IMG/VR virus record: IMGVR_UViG_3300008122_000004
Location: 1-41,907 of that record
Origin: a virus
DNA: 41,907 nt
Reading direction: 5' to 3' (one strand)
A program made the translations under genes and the position numbers. Positions within the stretch are counted from its first letter, which is position 1, and each line of letters begins with the position of its first letter. Under the pieces are notes generated by a model. It saw only the letters and a list, made by a program, of their open reading frames with translations. It was not told the DNA's origin and did not search any database. Positions 36,524-41,907 of this stretch are shown here, piece after piece.

Positions 36524-36973
36524 ATGAAGGAAATTAGCCAGATCACAGTCGTTGAACTCGGGTTGATTCCTGAGCGCCTGAAGCTAGACAAGTCTTCACC
36601 AACTGGCATCTCGTGGACAGATAAGGCGTACCATGCAATCAGGGGAAAGCCGGCCGGAAAGATGGTAGATGGCGTGATGGTCATTCAGATATCTGGCAGA
36701 CTGTTCGCATTTGATGAGGTGAAGGCCGTCCTTGATTCACTGCATGGAAAGGTGCTGGATAAGGTTGCGTACATCACCAAGAACATCGTTATGGATGACG
36801 AGGTGCGCAGCGGGATGCGGTGGGCTGATGATGCCAATAGTAGGTACAAGGGCAAGCAATGCGGATACTTCAATAACAAGCATGGCTGGATGGTGGATAT
36901 CAAAGGTGAGCCAACAACTAGAGAAGCGATTCGTAGAGTTCTTGCTTGCCACAAAGTCAACACCACGTCATAA
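36524..36973 (+). CDS. Protein with two tandem GxxW modules
   Basis: A 149-residue protein. Two similar modules of about 45 residues can be aligned: G-I-S-W then R-G-K-P-A-G, G-V-M-V-I, F-D-E-V-K-A-V-L; and G-M-R-W then K-G-K-Q-C-G, G-W-M-V-D-I, T-R-E-A-I-R-R-V-L. Comparable modules occur beside HNH nucleases and may bind DNA. It is the first gene behind the promoter carrying the 19-bp inverted repeat, so it may be an early regulator. AAGGAG precedes ATG 36524. Confidence 0.65.
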   Translation: MKEISQITVVELGLIPERLKLDKSSPTGISWTDKAYHAIRGKPAGKMVDGVMVIQISGRLFAFDEVKAVLDSLHGKVLDKVAYITKNIVMDDEVRSGMRWADDANSRYKGKQCGYFNNKHGWMVDIKGEPTTREAIRRVLACHKVNTTS

Positions 36974-37002
36974 TGTAGCATGACAACAGTTAAGGAGACG
37001 TC

Positions 37003-37326
37003 ATGCTACAACTCAACGATGCCGGTGAAGTTACCCTGCGGGACTATACCCGTAGCGGTCACGGCTCAACTCTCGACAGAGTAGACCAAGGAAAGCCTCT
37101 GGTGCTGGTTCGAAGCTATTCTCGTGGTGATGCCAAGGCTGCCAAGTTCAAGGTGGAAGCATCTGCTGATGGCGGTGAATCCGTGAAGTCAAGCAAGTTC
37201 CGACCGAAGGTGTGCCACTACCTGAATAAACTGAAGAAGGTTGGTGACTCAATGCTGGTGGCTCGTGGTAGCCATGACCAGAAGCGGTTCTATAGCGTTA
37301 CATGCATTGAAATTGGGGGCGAGTGA
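37003..37326 (+). CDS. 107-aa hypothetical protein
   Basis: A basic protein with Y-T-R-S-G-H-G-S-T-L-D-R-V near the start and Y-L-N-K-L-K-K-V-G-D-S-M-L in the second half. The family was not recognised. GGAG lies seven bases before ATG 37003. It belongs to the operon leading to TerS. Confidence 0.68.
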   Translation: MLQLNDAGEVTLRDYTRSGHGSTLDRVDQGKPLVLVRSYSRGDAKAAKFKVEASADGGESVKSSKFRPKVCHYLNKLKKVGDSMLVARGSHDQKRFYSVTCIEIGGE

Positions 37327-37526
37327 TGGTTGATATTGACTCATTAATTAGTGACATCGCCAAATCACCATATGTAACAATAGAGCAGGCAGCATTGATT
37401 GCTGAAAGCCTTGGTGGTGACCCTGATGTTGTGATGGCATGCAACCGACTTGATATGTCAACGCCAATCAAGATTCAGACATATCTGTTTGCACTGGTTG
37501 CCAAGAAGCTGAAAGGAGGTGAGTGA
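37326..37526 (+). CDS. 66-aa hypothetical protein
   Basis: A small helical, acidic protein (D-S-L-I-S-D-I-A-K-S, then T-I-E-Q-A-A-L-I-A-E-S-L-G-G). ATG 37326 overlaps the preceding stop (TGATG). It ends K-K-L-K-G-G-E, where AAAGGAGG of its own codons forms the Shine-Dalgarno of terS. Unknown function. Confidence 0.65.
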   Translation: MVDIDSLISDIAKSPYVTIEQAALIAESLGGDPDVVMACNRLDMSTPIKIQTYLFALVAKKLKGGE

Positions 37527-37963
37527 TGAGCCTAAGCCTGCTGAACATGCGGCAGCAAAAGTTTGTCGATGAGTATATCAAGAATGATGGGAATGGCACT
37601 CAGGCCGCCATTGCTGCTGGATACTCGGAGGATAGTGCGGGGGCTATTGCTTACGAGAACCTCAAAAAGCCGCATATTAAAGAGGCCATAGAACAGCGTA
37701 AGCGCGATTTGAATGCGGCATCGAAGGTTGGGTTGGACTGGCGTCTAAGTATTCTTCAGAGAGCCGCTGAGGCTGGTCTAGAGACGTACCTTACAGAAGG
37801 CGGCCCGCGTTATCAAGCAATCTCTGCATCTGTCTCCGCAATCAACGAGATGAACAAGATGACCGGCGCCCACGCCCCAACCAAGACCGCTGAGACTGAC
37901 GCTGACGGGTTCGACAAGCCGGAAGCTATCCGTATAGAGATTGTGAGCAGCAAGGATGACTAA
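37526..37963 (+). CDS. terS: Terminase small subunit (Terminase_2 type)
   Basis: A 145-residue protein: M-R-Q-Q-K-F-V-D-E-Y, N-G-T-Q-A-A-I-A-A-G-Y-S, Y-E-N-L-K-K-P-H-I-K-E-A-I are the Terminase_2 helix-turn-helix signature that recognises the packaging site. The C-terminal half is helical and ends acidic. GGAGGTGAGTGATG gives a strong start and coupling to the upstream gene. The large subunit is about 0.9 kb downstream, after an interrupting gene. Confidence 0.9.
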   Translation: MSLSLLNMRQQKFVDEYIKNDGNGTQAAIAAGYSEDSAGAIAYENLKKPHIKEAIEQRKRDLNAASKVGLDWRLSILQRAAEAGLETYLTEGGPRYQAISASVSAINEMNKMTGAHAPTKTAETDADGFDKPEAIRIEIVSSKDD

Positions 37964-38084
37964 CCCTGTAGTCTGGTGCGAACGAAAGCGCGATGAAGCC
38001 AAGGATGGCGAGACTGCATACCACTATCACCAGATGGCGGAGATGTGGAAGGATAGAGAGGTCAATACTGGAAAACCACAATAG
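37956..38084 (+). CDS. 42-aa hypothetical protein
   Basis: A 42-codon frame starting eight bases before the terS stop. It reads M-T-N-P-V-V-W-C-E-R-K-R then Y-H-Y-H-Q-M-A-E-M-W. The Cys and His residues could bind metal. The overlap suggests coupled translation with terS. Family not recognised. Confidence 0.55.
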   Translation: MTNPVVWCERKRDEAKDGETAYHYHQMAEMWKDREVNTGKPQ

Positions 38085-38244
38085 ATAACAAGCTGCCTTG
38101 CTGGCATTATGTAGTTGTCAGCAGAGAGTAGGATCCGAGCTGAATGCAGGGCTAGGCCCGAAGTATCAGTCGGTATCGAATCAAGAGCTTTCGCAGGGTG
38201 CCACACCGACGGCCAATCCTAACCTGCGAGGGCTCTTTTCTTTT
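38085..38244 (+). ncRNA. Structured intergenic stretch, possible RNA element
   Basis: No gene is apparent. It folds into several local hairpins: GGGC-TAG-GCCC (about 38148-38158), CCGA/TCGG around 38158-38173, and a long stem AAGAGC-TT-TCGCAGG (38183-38197) with CCTGCGA-GG-GCTCTT (38223-38237). AGGAT (near 38131) can pair with ATCCT (38216-38220) inside the loop of that stem, which would make a pseudoknot. It ends in TTTTCTTTT. It may simply be an elaborate terminator after terS. Confidence 0.4.
38183..38244 (+). terminator. Long-stem terminator between terS and the GIY-YIG-like gene
   Basis: Thirteen base pairs in two blocks (AAGAGC/GCTCTT and TCGCAGG/CCTGCGA), a 25-base loop, then TTTTCTTTT at 38236-38244. 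GAGG for the next gene follows at once. Confidence 0.65.
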
Positions 38245-38255
38245 GAGGTAATGCC

Positions 38256-38834
38256 ATGACAATAACATCAAGCATCGGCCACATATACGTTGCACTTCTT
38301 GACGGCGGAATAGTAAAAACAGGTAAGACCAAGAAACCAAAAGCAAGAATATCGAAATCTGGATTCGGGAACAGAAAGGTGGTTGATTACTGGGTTTCCA
38401 GTGAGTTTGTTGGGTACTCTGACGCTGAAAGCGAGATGATTAGGTTCCTAGGCGAGGTTGGAACGGTCGCATTCGGTAGAGAATACTTTTCTGGCGTTGA
38501 TTATTCGATTGCCGTTGAGAGGGCAAAGGAGTGCTTTAACTCAAGGTCTTGCTCGAGCATATCTGAGACAAGAAGACTGGAGTCATTGCGTACAAAACAT
38601 GTCGTAGATAGGTGCTATGATGGGTTTTATCAAAAATCAACTGAGCAAATTACTGGCGTTCGTGTCAAGCCGCATGAGCTACCAGATGGGCGCGTAATAA
38701 TCGATAAGGATGAGTACATATCCATGCTTCACGCAGCTCTAGAGGATGCGCACAATGTGCTTAACGAAACAATGGCGCTCGTTGTTGAGTATAGGGAGAT
38801 GGTTGGCGAACTCCTAACTGACAACACCGAATGA
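38256..38834 (+). CDS. T5orf172/GIY-YIG-like protein
   Basis: A 192-residue protein. G-H-I-Y-V-A-L-L-D-G-G-I-V-K-T-G-K-T-K-K-P-K-A-R at the N-terminus and R-E-Y-F-S-G-V-D-Y-S-I-A-V at about 80-92 follow the T5orf172/MUG113 branch of the GIY-YIG nuclease fold. The first Tyr, the K-T-G-K-T strand and an Arg are present; a second catalytic Tyr is not obvious. The C-terminal half is helical with a K-P-H-E-L-P-D-G-R-V segment. It lies between terS and terL, a favoured site for mobile nucleases. GAGG lies seven bases before ATG 38256. Confidence 0.68.
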   Translation: MTITSSIGHIYVALLDGGIVKTGKTKKPKARISKSGFGNRKVVDYWVSSEFVGYSDAESEMIRFLGEVGTVAFGREYFSGVDYSIAVERAKECFNSRSCSSISETRRLESLRTKHVVDRCYDGFYQKSTEQITGVRVKPHELPDGRVIIDKDEYISMLHAALEDAHNVLNETMALVVEYREMVGELLTDNTE

Positions 38835-38865
38835 TATAATGGGCCCAAATGGAGGGCCCTTTTTT
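38835..38865 (+). promoter_or_regulatory. Late box overlapping an intrinsic terminator (terL leader)
   Basis: TATAAT (38835-38840) abuts GGGCCC (38841-38846), loop AAATGGA, GGGCCC (38854-38859), then TTTTTT (38860-38865) and the terL ATG at 38866. The predicted start near 38847 lies just past the left arm, so the new transcript keeps GGAGGG (38851-38856) single-stranded for ribosomes, whereas incoming transcripts would form the terminator and hide it. Confidence 0.68.
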
Positions 38866-40269
38866 ATGGCTGCTATGAAACTACAACTACCAGAGGCAAT
38901 GCAGGAGTTCCTGCAACCAGCGTTCTACAAGGTGGCATACGGAGGTCGAGCGTCAGCCAAGACCCAGAGCATGATGCGAATCGTGCTAATCAAGATGATG
39001 CAGGGGAGCAGTGTCCTGTGCGCCCGTGAAATTCAGAAGTCCATCCGAGACTCAATTAAGAAGTCGTTCGATACCCTGATTGATGAGCTGGGATGGTCTG
39101 GCTACTTCGCTGGCTCTACCGATACGGAGATACGCTGCTACAACGGCGCCAAGATGATATTCATGGGCCTCAAGCACAACGTTGCCAGCGTGAAGGGTTG
39201 CGACTGGGTTGATTGCGTATTCGTGGAGGAGGCAGAGAACATCAGCGAAGAGAGCTGGAACGTGCTTATCCCGACCTTGCGTAAGCCTGGAGCTGAGATA
39301 TTCGTATGCTTCAACCCTAAGAACCTGACCGACCCAACCTACCAGAGATTCATCGTCAACCCACCTCCTGAGTTCGATGACCGTGGCCGCCGTCGCTCAA
39401 TCATCCGCAAGGTGAACTACATGGATAACCCGTGGTTCACCGAGGAATCCAGGATGCAGATGGAAGAGATGCAGCGGGATGACGTTGAGCTCTACAAGCA
39501 CATCTGGCTTGGCGAGCCTATCAGCGACTCCGCGCTCTCCATCATTAAGCCTATGTGGATTGACGCGGCGATGGATGCTCACCTGAAGCTCGGGATTGGC
39601 CGAACTGGAAACCGATTTGCTGGACTTGACCCTGCAGATGAAGGCGAGGATTTCAATGCCCGCTGCTACCGTGATGGCGTCATCGTGTACCAGCTGGATG
39701 AGTGGAAGGACAAAGACCCTGTTGCAGTTGGTGATCGCGTTTACGACGAGGCGCAGATGGACGGCGTGAAGCAGGTTAGCTACGACAACATCGGCGTTGG
39801 CGCTGGGGTTAAGGGTAAGTTCCGAGAGAAGGAGGCCTTCCTGCTTGCTCGCGGCGATGAGCGCAGCACCCTGATTAACTTCACCGAGTTCACTGCGAGT
39901 GCATCACCAATTCCAGGCGACTACTCTGACGGCCGTCGCAACGAGGACCACTTCCTCAACCTGAAGGCTCAGGCGTGGTGGGAGTTGCGTGACAGGTTCC
40001 ACAACACATACAAGGCTGTAGTAGAGGGAAAGGCGGTTAACCTAGAGGATGTCATCTGCATAGATACCAGTGGCATCGACAGGCGCATGCTGGATAAGCT
40101 GAAGGCTGAGCTGTCATCACCGAACCGCGAGTACAGCAATGGGAAGCTGAAGGTTGAGAGCAAGCAATCCCTGAAGAAGCGCGGCATTCCGTCTCACAAC
40201 ATGGCTGACGCATTGGTGATGGCATTTGACCCGCAGACTGCTAAGGGTGATTGGCTGAGTTTGTGGTAA
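38866..40269 (+). CDS. terL: Terminase large subunit (Terminase_3 type)
   Basis: A 467-residue protein. The ATPase has Walker A G-G-R-A-S-A-K-T (26-33), Walker B V-F-V-E-E-A-E (118-124) and a C-F-N-P-K-N coupling motif. The nuclease half begins with F-A-G-L-D-P-A-D-E-G-E-D-F-N-A and ends with H-N-M-A-D-A-L-V-M-A-F. It cuts concatemers and drives DNA into the head. PBSX-type terminases usually package by headful, consistent with an arbitrarily opened circular sequence. ATG 38866 fits GGAGGG; the frame from 38839 would start inside the hairpin. Confidence 0.93.
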   Translation: MAAMKLQLPEAMQEFLQPAFYKVAYGGRASAKTQSMMRIVLIKMMQGSSVLCAREIQKSIRDSIKKSFDTLIDELGWSGYFAGSTDTEIRCYNGAKMIFMGLKHNVASVKGCDWVDCVFVEEAENISEESWNVLIPTLRKPGAEIFVCFNPKNLTDPTYQRFIVNPPPEFDDRGRRRSIIRKVNYMDNPWFTEESRMQMEEMQRDDVELYKHIWLGEPISDSALSIIKPMWIDAAMDAHLKLGIGRTGNRFAGLDPADEGEDFNARCYRDGVIVYQLDEWKDKDPVAVGDRVYDEAQMDGVKQVSYDNIGVGAGVKGKFREKEAFLLARGDERSTLINFTEFTASASPIPGDYSDGRRNEDHFLNLKAQAWWELRDRFHNTYKAVVEGKAVNLEDVICIDTSGIDRRMLDKLKAELSSPNREYSNGKLKVESKQSLKKRGIPSHNMADALVMAFDPQTAKGDWLSLW

Positions 40270-40273
40270 AGCA

Positions 40274-40298
40274 AAGGGGCCTATTGGCCCCTTGTTTA
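40274..40298. terminator. Bidirectional terminator after terL
   Basis: AAGGGGCC (40274-40281), loop TATT, GGCCCCTT (40286-40293), then GTTTATTT. Shared with the leftward gene ending at 40296. Confidence 0.85.
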
Positions 40299-40469
40299 TT
40301 TCTTGTCTATCAGCACCAGTCTGAATCTCACCTTGCCATTCCTACTTCTGCTGCACTGCATGAGGTGATACCCTTCATGCCCCTCTATTGCCTTAACGTC
40401 CTGCCACACGCTCCACCATGACCACCATTTGAGCACTGGAAACCTTGGCATAATGTCATAAAGATCCAT
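40296..40469 (-). CDS. 57-aa hypothetical protein
   Basis: M-D-L-Y-D-I-M-P-R-F-P-V-L-K-W-W-S-W-W then a basic beta-rich end (G-K-V-R-F-R-L-V-L-I-D-K-K). Unknown family. ATG 40469 has GGAGGGAGTTTT upstream, the same leader as the next gene upstream. It is the last gene of the leftward small-gene operon. Confidence 0.65.
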   Translation of the reverse strand: MDLYDIMPRFPVLKWWSWWSVWQDVKAIEGHEGYHLMQCSRSRNGKVRFRLVLIDKK

Positions 40470-40480
40470 AAAACTCCCTC

Positions 40481-40651
40481 CTACACTTTCTGCATGAACT
40501 TGATTATGTGGTGAGTGCATCCATCCATATTTTTCATTCTGTCAGTTGCGATGTCGCGAGCATCGATTGCTGACTTTGCCTTCACAACCAAGTCAATCTC
40601 AATTCGCTGCATGTTAATTGTTGCCTCTCCATACATGAAGTACTCATTCAT
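40481..40651 (-). CDS. 56-aa hypothetical protein
   Basis: A 56-codon frame with Shine-Dalgarno GGAGGGAGTTTT before ATG 40651. It reads M-N-E-Y-F-M-Y-G-E-A-T-I-N-M, then E-I-D-L-V-V-K-A-K-S-A-I-D-A-R-D-I-A-T-D-R and C-T-H-H. The His/Cys end might bind metal. Unknown family; good coding character and spacing. Confidence 0.62.
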   Translation of the reverse strand: MNEYFMYGEATINMQRIEIDLVVKAKSAIDARDIATDRMKNMDGCTHHIIKFMQKV

Positions 40652-40721
40652 AAAACTCCCTCCGATACTCGTTATAACTCATCCCAAGCCGAGCCAGCAC
40701 GTATGCCAGCTCGAGGTTCAC
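40644..40721 (-). CDS. 25-aa coupled peptide
   Basis: A GTG at 40721 overlaps the upstream stop (GTGA). The frame encodes N-L-E-L-A-Y-V-L-A-R-L-G-M-S-Y-N-E-Y-R and ends F-Y-E, overlapping the next start by eight bases. The helical, protein-like sequence and the exact coupling suggest a real tiny gene or the remnant of a longer one. The GGAGGG of the next gene lies within it. Confidence 0.4.
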   Translation of the reverse strand: MNLELAYVLARLGMSYNEYRREFYE

Positions 40722-40996
40722 ATGCTGACTAGCCACACAAGGCCTAGTAGTCCGGAGACCACGGCCCACTTGATAAGCGGATAGTGGCGCTCGAAGGTTT
40801 CGTACTTTGCGTCCCATTCGCCATCTCCATGGCAGGCCATCTCTTTCTTTACGAAAATCATACTTACGTCATCAGTTCGGCAGTTTGGTGTTGCTAGTGT
40901 TGCAGAGCACTTGTCGCCATTCTTGAACGCGCAGCCATTGCACCCTTGTTGCTCGACAGCCTCATATGCAACGCCATCGATAATTACTTCACTCAT
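40718..40996 (-). CDS. Cysteine-rich protein with C-terminal membrane segment
   Basis: A 92-residue protein. Y-E-A-V, then C-N-G-C, further Cys at about residues 30 and 39, and M-I-F-V resemble the Cys pattern of the gene at 159. Residues 74-91 (I-K-W-A-V-V-S-G-L-L-G-L-V-W-L-V) form one membrane span. GGGGGTGG precedes ATG 40996. Function unknown. Confidence 0.68.
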   Translation of the reverse strand: MSEVIIDGVAYEAVEQQGCNGCAFKNGDKCSATLATPNCRTDDVSMIFVKKEMACHGDGEWDAKYETFERHYPLIKWAVVSGLLGLVWLVSM

Positions 40997-41015
40997 ACCA
41001 CCCCCACATAAATCA

Positions 41016-41165
41016 TCACCTTGCCACTTGGCGTGGGCTCACAGCGAGCCCAGCGGTTGTTGCTTCCATCCAGCGGCCATTGACCGACTGGAAGCCGTTG
41101 CACTGCATCCAGTATCGCGCCATGGCGTCATTGGCTGCCTTGTGCGTTTCAGTTATTGCTGCCAT
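41016..41165 (-). CDS. 49-aa hypothetical protein
   Basis: A frame from ATG 41165 encoding M-A-A-I-T-E-T-H-K-A-A-N-D-A-M-A-R-Y-W-M, then G-F-Q-S-V-N-G-R-W-M-E-A. It overlaps the upstream gene by 17 bases. The Shine-Dalgarno is weak (GACGAG). The sequence looks protein-like and fills what would otherwise be a gap in a compact operon. Confidence 0.5.
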   Translation of the reverse strand: MAAITETHKAANDAMARYWMQCNGFQSVNGRWMEATTAGLAVSPRQVAR

Positions 41166-41448
41166 TCATGGTCTCGTCGATGTTGGCGTCGATAACCTCA
41201 CTGATATCAGGAATCATTGAGTATTCGTATCCACCATGCCAAGTGCATACAGCAAGCTCGCAATTGATGTCGTCATTCATCTCAATAAGCTTTCTCCACC
41301 GCGCCGCGTCCTTCTCGGCTTGGCGAAGGCGGATAATCAAAGCTCTAATTGCTCCAGCCTCATTACTTACCAAATAATGACCAAGGCCCTCACTAACAAG
41401 CTCATTGCACCCATCCTTAATTCTTTCAATCCAGCTATCATCAATCAT
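41149..41448 (-). CDS. 99-aa hypothetical protein
   Basis: Starts M-I-D-D-S-W-I-E-R-I-K-D-G, with a helical middle (A-I-R-A-L-I-I-R-L-R-Q-A-E-K-D-A-A-R-W), a pattern common in small phage early proteins, and an acidic end. ATG 41448 has GGAGG six bases upstream and overlaps the preceding gene by eight bases; the frame to 41469 is less likely. Unknown function. Confidence 0.68.
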   Translation of the reverse strand: MIDDSWIERIKDGCNELVSEGLGHYLVSNEAGAIRALIIRLRQAEKDAARWRKLIEMNDDINCELAVCTWHGGYEYSMIPDISEVIDANIDETMNGSNN

Positions 41449-41614
41449 CACAAACCTCCACTCTGTCATTCATCATAAACGCCACGTGACCACCGTTGAT
41501 TACTGCCACCTTGACCACTGGTGCGGATATCTCGACATCCGCTACCTCACACCATTTCCCTGAGTGCCTAACTATCATCCCTGGCTTGATGTTACTTGCC
41601 AGCACACAGAACAT
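41441..41614 (-). CDS. 57-aa small beta-barrel-like protein
   Basis: A frame from ATG 41614 with AAGG six bases upstream. N-I-K-P-G-M-I-V-R-H-S-G-K-W-C-E-V-A-D-V, then V-V-K-V-A-V-I-N-G-G and N-D-R-V-E-V suggest an SH3-like or KOW-like barrel, a common form among small phage proteins. It overlaps the upstream gene by 23 bases and the next by eight. Confidence 0.6.
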   Translation of the reverse strand: MFCVLASNIKPGMIVRHSGKWCEVADVEISAPVVKVAVINGGHVAFMMNDRVEVCDD

Positions 41615-41876
41615 TGTTGACCTTGATTACCGTATCGTTCACACCCTCAAAGTACCCAAACTCATAAGCATCAAGTGCAGGCCAGTCTGGCTTTTCGCGC
41701 TTCGGCATGGCGCCTGCAATCTCATCGAATGCTGCAAGGAATCCGGCCCACATGGCGTTGGTGTCAGCATCAACGTAACCGCCAGTTTCGGTGCATCTGT
41801 CCATTGCTTTTGAGCCGTTATCGTAAAGGCCATTCTTGCGCATTGCTGACTCGAACATTTCCATTTTGGTTTTCAT
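41592..41876 (-). CDS. 94-aa phage protein, first gene of the leftward operon
   Basis: Starts M-K-T-K-M-E-M-F-E-S-A-M-R-K-N-G-L-Y and contains N-A-M-W-A-G-F-L-A-A-F-D-E-I, a pattern of small phage hypothetical proteins. ATG 41876 lies behind GAGAGG and the AACAACGAGAGG leader of the divergent promoter at 97-144 (copied here at 41890-41899). The 5' part is repeated at 1-83. Confidence 0.72.
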   Translation of the reverse strand: MKTKMEMFESAMRKNGLYDNGSKAMDRCTETGGYVDADTNAMWAGFLAAFDEIAGAMPKREKPDWPALDAYEFGYFEGVNDTVIKVNNVLCAGK

Positions 41877-41907
41877 TGAATCACCTCTCGTTGTTGACAG
41901 GTTCAAT
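41794..41907. repeat. Direct terminal repeat, right copy (114 bp)
   Basis: Identical to 1-114. Joining the ends restores the complete divergent promoter and both flanking genes, which shows the circle is the natural context. Confidence 0.97.

Noticed and set aside
38085-38255. Group I intron remnant beside the GIY-YIG-like gene
   Set aside because: The conserved P/Q/R/S elements were not recognisable, and terS and terL are each intact, so nothing is interrupted.
1-41907. CRISPR array, tRNA genes, insertion sequence, retron or diversity-generating retroelement
   Set aside because: No regularly spaced repeats with unique spacers, no cloverleaf-like sequence, no transposase and no reverse transcriptase frame were seen on either strand. 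A tRNA scan program would settle the tRNA point.

Overview
The window is a complete or nearly complete tailed-phage genome of the contractile-tail (myovirus) type. Its first 114 bases recur exactly as its last 114 bases (1-114 = 41794-41907), so it is a circular molecule or assembly cut at an arbitrary point, with about 41,793 unique bases. Shine-Dalgarno usage, sigma70-like promoters, Rz1-type lipoprotein spanin, VanY-like endolysin and the gene families suggest a Gammaproteobacterial host; I cannot name the genus. There is no integrase, no recognisable CI-type repressor gene with a C-terminal peptidase, no tRNA and no DNA polymerase. The phage is probably virulent and relies on the host replisome.

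Layout. 159-1362 (+): six small early/accessory genes, including a LuxR-type HTH protein and a NUMOD1-like protein. 1390-1680 (-): XhlA-like membrane protein. 1809-3446 (+): four probable virion genes apart from the main late block. 3527-6855 (-): YopX-like protein, a long structured non-coding tract, SSB, a dATP/dGTP diphosphohydrolase-like enzyme and small genes. 7243-8006 (+): lysis cassette (M15 endolysin, small membrane protein, overlapping spanin-type genes). 8044-27779 (+): virion block in the order portal, Mu F-like protein, DUF2213 protease/scaffold, cement, DUF2184 capsid, connectors, sheath, tube, chaperone with probable -1 frameshift, tape measure, baseplate, tailspike, baseplate J, DUF2612, tail fibre, fibre assembly. 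Two single-gene reverse-strand cassettes (10283-11206 and 17401-17685) sit inside it. 27802-36206 (-): YqaJ-type exonuclease, RecT, VRR-NUC nuclease, DEAH helicase, DnaB-N/RecA-like helicase, XRE protein, a cytosine-methyltransferase-like protein and a probable winged-helix protein. 36524-40269 (+): small genes, TerS, a T5orf172/GIY-YIG-like protein, TerL. 40296-41876 (-): overlapping tiny genes running across the join.

Regulation is the most distinctive part. At least nine promoters are built on one plan: a GTTGTTGACA box at -35 and its inverted copy TGTCAACAAC at +1, 37-38 bp apart, with the second copy continuing into the Shine-Dalgarno of the first gene. Late genes use a different signal: a TATAAT/TAAAAT box without a good -35. 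In three places (8010, 14059, 38835) that box lies directly against an intrinsic-terminator hairpin so that the predicted start falls past its left arm. Two divergent intergenic regions (6977-7151 and 36242-36452) look like diverged, oppositely oriented copies of one control region with TTAAGCG repeats and near-identical promoters. A 19-bp perfect inverted repeat covers the promoter at 36447-36494. A region of about 400 bases (4019-4444) with a promoter-like start, another 19-bp perfect inverted repeat and a strong terminator is a candidate large non-coding RNA.

How it works together: SSB, RecT, the exonuclease and the two helicases form a recombination/replication set around host polymerase. 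The small genes behind the GTTGTTGACA promoters are probably early host-takeover or moron genes. TerS/TerL package DNA through the portal, probably by a headful route. The late block builds a short contractile tail (tape measure 481 aa).
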